Shown here piece after piece: positions 1-5,251 of a stretch of 6,861 nt of DNA (the first letter of the stretch is position 1; each line of letters begins with the position of its first letter). The position numbers and the translations under genes were made by a program. The DNA comes from an uncultured Burkholderiales bacterium (GTDB lineage Bacteria; Pseudomonadota; Gammaproteobacteria; Burkholderiales; Burkholderiaceae_C): NCBI GenBank assembly GCA_903856995.1, contig CAIODK010000328.1, positions 1 through 6,861 on the forward strand, in the 5' to 3' direction. The notes under the pieces are model-generated. The model was not told the DNA's origin, did not search any database, and saw only the letters and a list, made by a program, of their open reading frames with translations.

Positions 1-150
1 ATTCCAAAATCCGAGTTGGAAAACTGGAAAAAAATCGGTCAACCTTTGACCGACGCGTGGGTGGCTGACATGAATGCCAAAGGCCAAAACGGCAAGCAAA
101 TGCTGGATGGTGCAAAGGCATTGATTGCTAAGCACTCAGGCGGCAAGTAA
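1..150 (+). CDS. TRAP transporter solute-binding protein (DctP family), 3' end only
   Basis: The window opens inside this gene. Frame 1 reads 49 codons without a stop to TAA at 148-150. The residues include a tryptophan-rich helix (ENWKKIGQPLTDAWVADM) followed by a lysine/glycine-rich turn (KGQNGKQML) and a final helix ending ALIAKHSGGK. This is the usual C-terminal layout of periplasmic DctP-type binding proteins of TRAP transporters, where the last helices pack on the back of the protein and a conserved 'W...M..KG.DG' stretch precedes the terminal helix. Such proteins capture an organic acid or similar solute and deliver it to a DctQM membrane pair. The ligand cannot be told because the binding pocket lies outside the window. 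A strong terminator follows 16 nt after the stop, so this gene ends its transcript. The family call comes from a short tail recognised by eye and should be treated as likely rather than certain. Confidence 0.7.
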   Translation: MPKSELENWKKIGQPLTDAWVADMNAKGQNGKQMLDGAKALIAKHSGGK

Positions 151-166
151 ATCCTGTTTCAGGTAT

Positions 167-198
167 AAAAAAGGGGCCGTTCGCGGCCCCTTTTTTTT
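167..198. terminator. Bidirectional intrinsic terminator between convergent genes
   Basis: A perfect 7-bp GC stem (GGGGCCG at 173-179, CGGCCCC at 184-190) closes a TTCG tetraloop (180-183). It is flanked by six A on the left (167-172) and eight T on the right (191-198). Read on the plus strand this is a hairpin plus U8 tract ending the TRAP binding-protein transcript. Read on the minus strand it is the same stem plus U6, ending the operon whose last gene stops at 216. The A-T flanks can extend the stem by six more pairs. Confidence 0.93.
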
Positions 199-215
199 GT
201 CTGTCCGTGCGTCCT

Positions 216-1481
216 TCAATGACGGCTGTAAACCAGTCCCGACGCGACACCGCCAAACAAATCGCCTTCGACCAAGGGCACGCCCGCAAACTCAGCTTGC
301 AGTGCTTGCTGGAACGTGCGTAGCGCCGATGAACCACCGGTGAGGTAGATGGCGTCTGGCTTGCCATGCGTCAGCCCTGCGCGTTTCACGCATTCGCGTG
401 CACACGCAACGGCGCTGGCGAGCAGTTTGGCCAAGTGTTGTTGCAAGTCACCGCTCCCGAGGGAGGCTGTCAAGCCTGCTTCGACATACGACAGGTCAAT
501 GCTCGACTCGCTGCCAGTCTGTGAGCTATGAATTTTGGCTTGCTCCACGTCATGTGCCATGTGATGGCCATAGCGCTCATTCAACACGGTCATCAAACGC
601 GTATGCAAATGCACATCGGTGTAGTTGGTTTGCAGGGCTTTGGCTTGGGCCATGGCCTTGGGTTGGTATTGCCAGTTGATCAGATGCCAGGTCGACAAAT
701 CGTAAAACACCCGGTTCGGCACTTCGCGACTTTGGGGGCCGAGATGTCCATAGCCCAGCAGCGGCATGAGTTGCTCGAGGCTGAGTTTTTGGTCAAAGTC
801 CGTGCCACCCACGTGCACGCCCGTGGTGGCCAGCACATCATCTGCACGGTCTGAGCGATGCATGCACGCTGGGCCCAAGCGCACCACGGTGAAGTCAGAG
901 GTGCCCCCGCCAATATCAGCCACCAAGATGGTGCTTTCGCGTGTGAGGCGTCGCTCGTAATCCAGAGCGGCCGCGATGGGTTCGAGTTGAAACGTGATGT
1001 CGGTGAAGCCCGCCGCTGTCGCCGCTTGGTGCAGCGAGGCTTGTGCTTGCGCATCACGCGCCAAGTCGTCGTCCACAAAGTGCACGGGACGGCCCATGAC
1101 CACGCGGGTCGGGGCGGTGCCCACATGGCGTGTGGCACGTTCGCGCAAGGTGGACAAGAACGTGGTGACGATGTCTTGGAAGTTCACCAACTGGTTGTTG
1201 ATGAGCGTGGTCTCCATCAACAGCGGACTACCCAGCAGGCTTTTGAGTGAGCGCATCAAACGCCCCTCAGTCCCTTCTAGGTAGTGCGTGATGGCCTCGC
1301 GCCCAAAGTGCGTGCGGCCGTCCTCGGCGTTGTAAAACACGGCCGTGGGCATGGCCAGCGCATCGCCTTCGAGTGGGATCAGTTGTGCGGTGGCTTGTGG
1401 GTTGGCCCAAGCGATGGCCGAGTTGGAGGTGCCGAAGTCAATGCCGAGAGTGCCTTGGGTGTCCTGTTTTGCAAGTGTCAT
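216..1481 (-). CDS. yegD: Hsp70-family ATPase, YegD-like (chaperone-like, lacks substrate-binding domain)
   Basis: A 421-residue actin-like ATPase of the Hsp70 superfamily, close in layout to E. coli YegD (about 450 residues). Visible nucleotide-site motifs, in order, are phosphate-1 GIDFGTSNS (13-21), a lysine in SLKSLLG (Lys80) that may match the catalytic lysine of DnaK, GRPVHF (130-135), the connecting segment EPIAAALDYE (167-176), phosphate-2 DIGGGTSDF (189-197), GGTDFD (225-230) and the adenosine motif YLTGGSS (379-385). The chain ends right after the ATPase fold, so the peptide-binding beta domain and lid of DnaK are absent. Its clients and function are not established, but a cytoplasmic ATP-driven folding or assembly role is inferred. 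The ATG at 1481-1479 lies 8 nt after the YebC-family stop with no clear Shine-Dalgarno, suggesting translational coupling. It is the last gene of the operon, 18 nt from the shared terminator. Confidence 0.9.
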   Translation of the reverse strand: MTLAKQDTQGTLGIDFGTSNSAIAWANPQATAQLIPLEGDALAMPTAVFYNAEDGRTHFGREAITHYLEGTEGRLMRSLKSLLGSPLLMETTLINNQLVNFQDIVTTFLSTLRERATRHVGTAPTRVVMGRPVHFVDDDLARDAQAQASLHQAATAAGFTDITFQLEPIAAALDYERRLTRESTILVADIGGGTSDFTVVRLGPACMHRSDRADDVLATTGVHVGGTDFDQKLSLEQLMPLLGYGHLGPQSREVPNRVFYDLSTWHLINWQYQPKAMAQAKALQTNYTDVHLHTRLMTVLNERYGHHMAHDVEQAKIHSSQTGSESSIDLSYVEAGLTASLGSGDLQQHLAKLLASAVACARECVKRAGLTHGKPDAIYLTGGSSALRTFQQALQAEFAGVPLVEGDLFGGVASGLVYSRH

Positions 1482-1489
1482 GTGAGAAG

Positions 1490-2200
1490 TTAACCGGCCA
1501 GCCCCACGTAGACGTTTTGCACATCGTCGTTGTCGTCAATCGCGGAGAGAAAGGCTTCGACTTCTTCCAAGGCTTCAGCGCTTAGATTGGCTGGGTCGAC
1601 GGGGTTCTTTGGCTTGTAGCCAAGTTTGGCCGACAGCACATTGAAACCGTGGGCGGGCAGGGCGCGGCTCACCAAGTCAAGGTCGGCGGGCTCGGTCAGG
1701 AACACGGTGGCGCCTTCATCGCCGGCTTCCAGGTCTTGTGCCCCGGACTCGATGGCAGCCATTTCAGCATCTGCATCGGCGGAGGTGGGTTCTGCTTCAA
1801 TCATGCCCACATGGTCAAAGTCCCATGACACTGAGCCTGACGTACCGAGCTGGCCTTTGCGAAACAGTACGCGCATCTCGGGTGCGGTGCGGTTGACGTT
1901 GTCGGTCAGGCATTCGACCATCACCGCCACTTGGTGCGGTGCGTAGCCTTCGTAAATCACGCGTTCAAACTGCACAGACTCACCCGTGAGGCCAGCCCCT
2001 TTTTTGATGGCGCGGTCCAGCGTTTCTTTGGGCATGGAGACCTTGCGGGCTTGCTCCACCACCATGCGCAGGCGTGAGTTGGCGGCAGGGTCTGCACCGT
2101 TGCGCGCGGCGACCATGATGTCCTTGGCCAGTTTGCTAAAGATGCGGCCCTTAGCGTTGGCTGCTAAGTCTTTGCCTTTTGCTTTCCATTGAGCGCCCAT
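1490..2200 (-). CDS. YebC/PmpR family protein, YeeN-like branch (translation or transcription factor)
   Basis: A 236-residue member of the YebC/PmpR/TACO1 family. Landmarks are the N-terminal GRIFSKLAKDIMVAARNGADP (19-39 region), the Arg/Lys-rich helix with MPKETLDRAIKKGAG, YEGYAP, the signature VECLTDNVNRT, SGSVSWDF, an acidic mid-domain, TEPADL, and the terminal DDNDDVQNVY. The start is MGAQWKAKGK instead of the classic MAGHSKWANIKHRK, and the usual 'KxGGNLG' is RKGQLGT. Together with TEPADL this places it nearer E. coli YeeN than YebC. Older work called the family DNA-binding regulators; more recent work on bacterial YebC-type proteins and mitochondrial TACO1 supports a role in relieving ribosome stalling, notably at proline runs. 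The ATG at 2200 was chosen over in-frame upstream codons because AAGGA lies 8 nt before it and homology begins there. It follows hslR by 29 nt. Confidence 0.92.
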   Translation of the reverse strand: MGAQWKAKGKDLAANAKGRIFSKLAKDIMVAARNGADPAANSRLRMVVEQARKVSMPKETLDRAIKKGAGLTGESVQFERVIYEGYAPHQVAVMVECLTDNVNRTAPEMRVLFRKGQLGTSGSVSWDFDHVGMIEAEPTSADADAEMAAIESGAQDLEAGDEGATVFLTEPADLDLVSRALPAHGFNVLSAKLGYKPKNPVDPANLSAEALEEVEAFLSAIDDNDDVQNVYVGLAG

Positions 2201-2208
2201 GTGATTTT

Positions 2209-2213
2209 TCCTT
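2209..2213 (-). promoter_or_regulatory. Ribosome binding site deciding the YebC-family start
   Basis: AAGGA on the minus strand ends 8 nt before the ATG at 2200-2198. It supports that start over the 22-codon longer reading frame, whose extension would overlap the end of hslR and has no family similarity. Confidence 0.7.
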
Positions 2214-2229
2214 CGTGTGTGTGGTGTGG

Positions 2230-2634
2230 TTAGTGGTCGGTGCTTGCGCTCCAGCGCTCGTTCCATGCGTGTTCAATTTGGCGGCGGTCACGTTTGGTGG
2301 GCCTGCCGTTTTCGATGCTGTGTGCTGGCTCAAAAGCCAAACGGTTTTGCTCAGCTTGTTTGGCTCTTAGTGCCATGCTTTCAGGCGTTTCTTCGTACAA
2401 CGCTTGCGCCACAGGCGCAGGGCCGCGGGCGGCACTGATTCCTTGGACGACGATGGTTTTGATGACGTGGCCTTTGCGCAAGGTGAGGGTGTCTCCCACC
2501 TTCACTTCACGGGCAGGCTTGACGTCTTGGCCATTGATTTGGATGCGGTGTTTGGTGACTTCATCACACGCGAGACTGCGTGTTTTGTAGAAACGTGCGG
2601 CCCACAGCCACTTGTCGATGCGCAGGCTGTCCAT
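2230..2634 (-). CDS. hslR: Hsp15 family ribosome-associated heat-shock protein (S4 RNA-binding domain)
   Basis: A 134-residue protein matching E. coli Hsp15 (133 residues) along its whole length. The S4 domain covers about residues 4-65: RIDKWLWAARFYKTRSLA, then INGQ, KPAREVKVGDTLTLRKG. Next come the family-specific ALYEETPES and the basic tail GRPTKRDRRQIEH. Hsp15 binds the free 50S subunit that still carries a peptidyl-tRNA or nascent chain and helps recycle it, so it acts in ribosome quality control in the cytoplasm. The ATG at 2634 begins 2 nt after the TGA of the upstream HAD gene. A TTG two codons further upstream (2640) would overlap that stop as TTGA and cannot be excluded. No good Shine-Dalgarno is seen, so translation is probably coupled to the HAD gene. 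Confidence 0.95.
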   Translation of the reverse strand: MDSLRIDKWLWAARFYKTRSLACDEVTKHRIQINGQDVKPAREVKVGDTLTLRKGHVIKTIVVQGISAARGPAPVAQALYEETPESMALRAKQAEQNRLAFEPAHSIENGRPTKRDRRQIEHAWNERWSASTDH

Positions 2635-2636
2635 GT

Positions 2637-3332
2637 TCAATGCGTCAGCACGTCCAACACGCGGGTCAGGTCATGGCCGGTGTGGGTGGGCTTGGGCCCG
2701 ATGGTCTCGAAGGGCAATTGTTGGCGGTTCACCCACAAGGTGGTGAAGCCAAACCACGTGGCGCCCAAGGCGTCCCAGCCGTTGCTGGAGACAAACAAAA
2801 TTTCTTCTGCCTTCACGGGGATGGTGTGTTGCACCAGACCGTAGGCTTCGGGCGATGTTTTGAACAGACGAAGGGGGTCCACCGAAATGATGTGGTCAAT
2901 CAGCTCGCTCATACCTGCGTGAGTGACCGCCGTGTTGAGCATCTCGGGGCTACCGTTGGAGAGGATCGCGGTGGTGATGCCACGTTCCTTCAAGCGCTGC
3001 AACACGCCCAGGTTCTCTGGGAAAGGCGTGAGCTTGGCGTACTGACCCATCAGGGCGGCGATGTTGTCGGGCTTGGCGTCGAGCTTGAAACGCGCCAGCG
3101 TGTAGTCGAGGGCGAGGCGTGTCAGTTCCCAAAACGATTGGTAGTGGCGACTGCCTTCGGGTCGGTGCGGGTCCGACATGGTGATGAGCCGCGTGTAGTC
3201 AATTTGCTTGTCACGCCACAACACCGAGATGGCTGCGCCTTGGCCCGGATACAACTGCTCAGCCAATGCCCCGATGGCATACACATCGAACAACGTGCCA
3301 TAGGCATCGAACACAACGGCTTTGATGGACAT
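2637..3332 (-). CDS. HAD-superfamily hydrolase, type II (S)-2-haloacid dehalogenase family
   Basis: A 231-residue HAD hydrolase that follows the L-2-haloacid dehalogenase (L-DEX/DehII) template closely. Motif I is VVFDAYGTLFDV with nucleophile Asp9 and Thr13. Then come LWRDKQ with Arg40, motif II ILSNGSP with Ser125, motif III Lys158 and Tyr164 in FKTSPEAYGL, and motif IV FVSSNGWDALG with Ser182, Asn184 and Asp187. These match the nine residues described as essential in L-DEX of Pseudomonas (Asp10, Thr14, Arg41, Ser118, Lys151, Tyr157, Ser175, Asn177, Asp180). Hydrolysis of a 2-haloacid to the 2-hydroxyacid is thus the predicted reaction, though the physiological substrate may differ. Where L-DEX has Gln42 next to the active arginine, this protein has Asp41. 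The ATG at 3332 is 4 nt after the queD stop. A longer in-frame reading from 3491 overlaps queD and is unlikely. Confidence 0.9.
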   Translation of the reverse strand: MSIKAVVFDAYGTLFDVYAIGALAEQLYPGQGAAISVLWRDKQIDYTRLITMSDPHRPEGSRHYQSFWELTRLALDYTLARFKLDAKPDNIAALMGQYAKLTPFPENLGVLQRLKERGITTAILSNGSPEMLNTAVTHAGMSELIDHIISVDPLRLFKTSPEAYGLVQHTIPVKAEEILFVSSNGWDALGATWFGFTTLWVNRQQLPFETIGPKPTHTGHDLTRVLDVLTH

Positions 3333-3336
3333 GGGG

Positions 3337-3708
3337 TCAGTCTTCGTGGGGCATGAGGCAGCACTTGTCGCCGCTGGCAGGGCGTTCGATCGTGATGCGG
3401 TGAATGTTGGGCAAAGCGGCCTTGAGGTCGTTGTAGATGAAGGCGCACAAGTTCTCGAGTGTGGCGGGGCCGATGCCCGCCACTTCATCAAGGAAGTGGT
3501 GGTCGAGCTTCTCGCGCACCTGCTCGATTTCTTTGCGAAGAAAGGCGAGATCCATCATCATGCCGGACTCTGGGTCAGGCAGGCCCGCGATGGTGACTTC
3601 GGCGTGGTACGTGTGGCCATGGATGCGCAGGCTTCCCGCCGCATCAATCTTGCGACGCAGAGTGTGGGCAGCTTCGAAGTAGAAGCGTTGGCTGAGTTCA
3701 AATTTCAT
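3337..3708 (-). CDS. queD: QueD-like 6-carboxy-5,6,7,8-tetrahydropterin synthase with Ser at the catalytic Cys position
   Basis: A 123-residue member of the 6-pyruvoyl-tetrahydropterin synthase/QueD family (E. coli QueD is 121). QueD converts dihydroneopterin triphosphate to 6-carboxytetrahydropterin, the second step of preQ0/queuosine synthesis. Visible residues are zinc ligands His15 (FEAAH) and His30/His32 (IHGH), the catalytic Asp69-His70 pair in LDHHFLDE, TLENL (83-87), and the pterin-binding Glu108 in ITIERPASGDKCC. In E. coli the active cysteine (Cys27) is four residues before the first His of HGH. Here that residue is Ser26 (codon AGC at 3633-3631). From memory, similar Burkholderiales proteins also have Ser there, so this is probably a lineage trait rather than damage. 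The start ATG overlaps the queE stop as ATGA (3708-3705), so translation is coupled to queE. Pathway placement next to queE is strong; the exact chemistry is less sure. Confidence 0.9.
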   Translation of the reverse strand: MKFELSQRFYFEAAHTLRRKIDAAGSLRIHGHTYHAEVTIAGLPDPESGMMMDLAFLRKEIEQVREKLDHHFLDEVAGIGPATLENLCAFIYNDLKAALPNIHRITIERPASGDKCCLMPHED

Positions 3709-4340
3709 CGGATACCGATCATCTTATGGGTTTGCAGGCTCAACCGCCAGCGTGGGTGCGCTTGGCAGTAAGCCACCGCGGCAGCGGTGTTGGACGCCGC
3801 GTGGGGGCCGTCCATGGGCTGCAGGTAGAAGTTTTCAAAGTTCAAAGATTCATACAGAGCTGGCTCTGCCCCCACTTGCGGAAACACCAGCTTGAGCTCT
3901 TGGCCGGCCATCACCACACGCTGGCTACCCGCCTTGGGGCTCATGCACAGCCAGTCGATGCCTTGGGGTGGTTGAACCGTGCCGTTGGTTTCCACCGCAA
4001 TGCGGAAGTGCATCGCATGCAAGGCTTGGATCAAGGCCTCGTCCACTTGCAGCAATGGCTCACCGCCCGTCAGCACCACAAAACGGTGCGCGGTGTCGTG
4101 CGTGGGCCAAAAGTTTGCGATCGCTGCCGCCAAGGCTTCGGGCGTCTCGAACTTACCGCCGTGCGTACCGTCGGTGCCCACGAAGTCGGTGTCGCAAAAC
4201 TGGCAAATGGCCGAGCTGCGGTCTTCTTCGCGGCCGCTCCACAGATTGCAACCGGCGAAACGGCAAAACACGGCGGGTTGCCCTGCATTGGCGCCTTCAC
4301 CTTGCAGGGTGTAGAACATTTCTTTTACGCTGTACGTCAT
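3705..4340 (-). CDS. queE: QueE, 7-carboxy-7-deazaguanine synthase (radical SAM)
   Basis: A 211-residue radical SAM enzyme that rearranges 6-carboxytetrahydropterin to 7-carboxy-7-deazaguanine, the ring-contraction step of preQ0/queuosine synthesis. It opens with the QueE signature VKEMFYTLQGEG (5-16). The iron-sulfur cysteines are Cys31, Cys46 and Cys49, a C-x14-C-x2-C pattern rather than the common C-x3-C-x2-C, followed by DTDFVGTDG (50-58). This matches the atypical cluster loop known for Burkholderia multivorans QueE, where the Thr after the last cysteine (Thr51 here) helps bind magnesium. SAM-binding LTGGEP, VETNGT, MSPK and the C-terminal LSLQTHK complete the family pattern. The start is the ATG at 4340: homology begins there, and the longer frame reaching 4781 would run antisense through the divergent gene. 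It is the first gene of the six-gene operon. The Shine-Dalgarno is weak (GCGAG abuts the ATG). Confidence 0.95.
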   Translation of the reverse strand: MTYSVKEMFYTLQGEGANAGQPAVFCRFAGCNLWSGREEDRSSAICQFCDTDFVGTDGTHGGKFETPEALAAAIANFWPTHDTAHRFVVLTGGEPLLQVDEALIQALHAMHFRIAVETNGTVQPPQGIDWLCMSPKAGSQRVVMAGQELKLVFPQVGAEPALYESLNFENFYLQPMDGPHAASNTAAAVAYCQAHPRWRLSLQTHKMIGIR

Positions 4341-4434
4341 CTCGCTATTTTCGCAGCAAGTTGAGCTGTCGCTTGGGTGCTTGGTCAAGATTCGGAAACA
4401 GGCAAGATTGACTTTTATTGGGTCAGGAGTCGGT
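4341..4434. promoter_or_regulatory. Divergent intergenic region; promoters of the queE operon and of the binding-protein gene expected here
   Basis: This 94-nt gap separates the start codons of two divergently transcribed units, so both promoters should lie here or slightly inside the coding regions. I do not find a convincing sigma-70 pair. On the minus strand TTGACC (4388-4383) is a fair -35, but the sequence 17-18 nt further on (CTCAAC/TCAACT) is a poor -10. On the plus strand TTGGTC (4381-4386) with AAGATT (4404-4409), 17 nt apart, is a weak match. No preQ1 riboswitch-like fold is evident upstream of queE. Confidence 0.45.
4425..4429 (+). promoter_or_regulatory. Ribosome binding site of the binding-protein gene
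   Basis: AGGAG lies 5 nt before the ATG at 4435. It favours that start over an in-frame TTG at 4381, which would put 18 extra residues in front of the signal peptide. Confidence 0.75.
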
Positions 4435-5238
4435 ATGCACAAAGTGCCTCGGTTGTGGCGAGATTTTTGTTGGCTTGCAGTCATGTTCGTGTGGTCGAAT
4501 ATGGTCATGTCACAAGTCGTTTCATCCTTTGCGCCTACCGGGGAACTGCGCGCAGCCATTAATTTAGGCAATCCCATCTTGGCAAAAAATGACCCCGCCA
4601 CCGGGCAGCCCGTGGGCGTGTCGGTCGATTTGGCGCGGCTACTCGCCCAACGTTTGGGCGTGCCTTTGAAGCTCGTGGTGGTCGATGCCGCCGGTAAATC
4701 GGTGGATGCTGTTTCCTCCGAGCAAGCCGATATTGGTTTTTTTGCGATTGACCCCGTCCGAGGCGCGGCCATCGAGTTCACCGCGCCTTATGTCCTGATC
4801 GAAGGCGCCTATTTGGTTAAACAGGCCTCCCCTTTGCAGCGCAACGACGAGGTCGACCAAACCCAACATCGCGTGGTGGTGGGCAAGGGCAGTGCCTATG
4901 ACTTGTTCTTGACCCGAGAAATCAAACATGCGCAGATTTTGCGCAGTCCGACTTCGCCCACGGTGGTTGACTATTTTGTTGAACATGGCGCGGATGTGGC
5001 GGCTGGCGTCAAGCAGCAGCTGGAAGCTGATGCGCAACGTGTTCCCCACTTACGTTTGTTACCCGGACACTTCATGGTCATCTCCCAGGCGATGGGGTTA
5101 CCCAAGAGCCGAGGTGCAGAAGCGGCTGCCTATTTGCATCGGTTTGTCGAAGAGATGAAGACCAATGGGTTTGTCAAAGAGGCACTCACGCGTCACCGTG
5201 TCGAAGGTGCCACATTGGCACCTTTAGTCAAACCCTAA
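4435..5238 (+). CDS. Periplasmic solute-binding protein, SBP_bac_3 (amino-acid ABC transporter type)
   Basis: A 267-residue exported protein with a type 2 periplasmic binding fold. The N-terminus has a basic start (HKVPRLWRD), a hydrophobic core (about 11-25) and a plausible signal peptidase I site near Ser26. There is no lipobox cysteine, so it should be free in the periplasm. The mature part starts with GELRAAINLGNP, then GQPVGVSVDLARLLAQRLGV (57-76) and ADIGFFAIDPVRGAAIEFTAPYV (98-120), the classic pattern around the ligand-binding cleft. Arg109 sits where amino-acid binders hold the ligand carboxylate. VVVGKGSAYDLFL (147-159) is the usual second-lobe loop. The helix EEMKTNGFVKEAL near the C-terminus is also typical. 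The ligand is unknown. No ABC permease or ATPase gene lies next to it; instead a TRIC-family membrane protein follows after 13 nt, probably in the same transcript. It could be an orphan binder or a sensor-like protein. Confidence 0.85.
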   Translation: MHKVPRLWRDFCWLAVMFVWSNMVMSQVVSSFAPTGELRAAINLGNPILAKNDPATGQPVGVSVDLARLLAQRLGVPLKLVVVDAAGKSVDAVSSEQADIGFFAIDPVRGAAIEFTAPYVLIEGAYLVKQASPLQRNDEVDQTQHRVVVGKGSAYDLFLTREIKHAQILRSPTSPTVVDYFVEHGADVAAGVKQQLEADAQRVPHLRLLPGHFMVISQAMGLPKSRGAEAAAYLHRFVEEMKTNGFVKEALTRHRVEGATLAPLVKP

Positions 5239-5251
5239 AGAGAAATCAGTG

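Noticed and set aside
680..1138. Minus-strand 152-codon frame inside the Hsp70 gene
   Set aside because: It lies in another frame of the intact yegD-like gene, is rich in Trp, Arg and Pro, and has no family similarity.
858..1250. Plus-strand 130-codon frame opposite the Hsp70 gene
   Set aside because: Antisense shadow with no ribosome site or recognisable motif.
2580..3356. Long plus-strand open frame (258 codons) opposite the HAD gene and part of hslR and queD
   Set aside because: It is antisense to genes with clear family motifs, has no recognisable domain, and its composition is that of a shadow frame in GC-rich DNA.
4381..4434. TTG start for the binding protein at 4381
   Set aside because: The ATG at 4435 has AGGAG at 5 nt and begins directly with a normal signal peptide.
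4341..4434. preQ1 riboswitch upstream of the queE operon
   Set aside because: I looked for the preQ1-I pattern (short stem with C-rich loop and A-rich tail pairing) and saw none. The gap is also short for a leader plus two promoters.
4408..4436. TTGACT (4408-4413) as a -35 box for the plus-strand gene
   Set aside because: A -10 at the correct distance would fall on the start codon, and no -10-like sequence is there.
4341..4781. N-terminal extension of queE upstream to 4781
   Set aside because: It would run antisense through the binding-protein gene. QueE homology starts exactly at the ATG at 4340.
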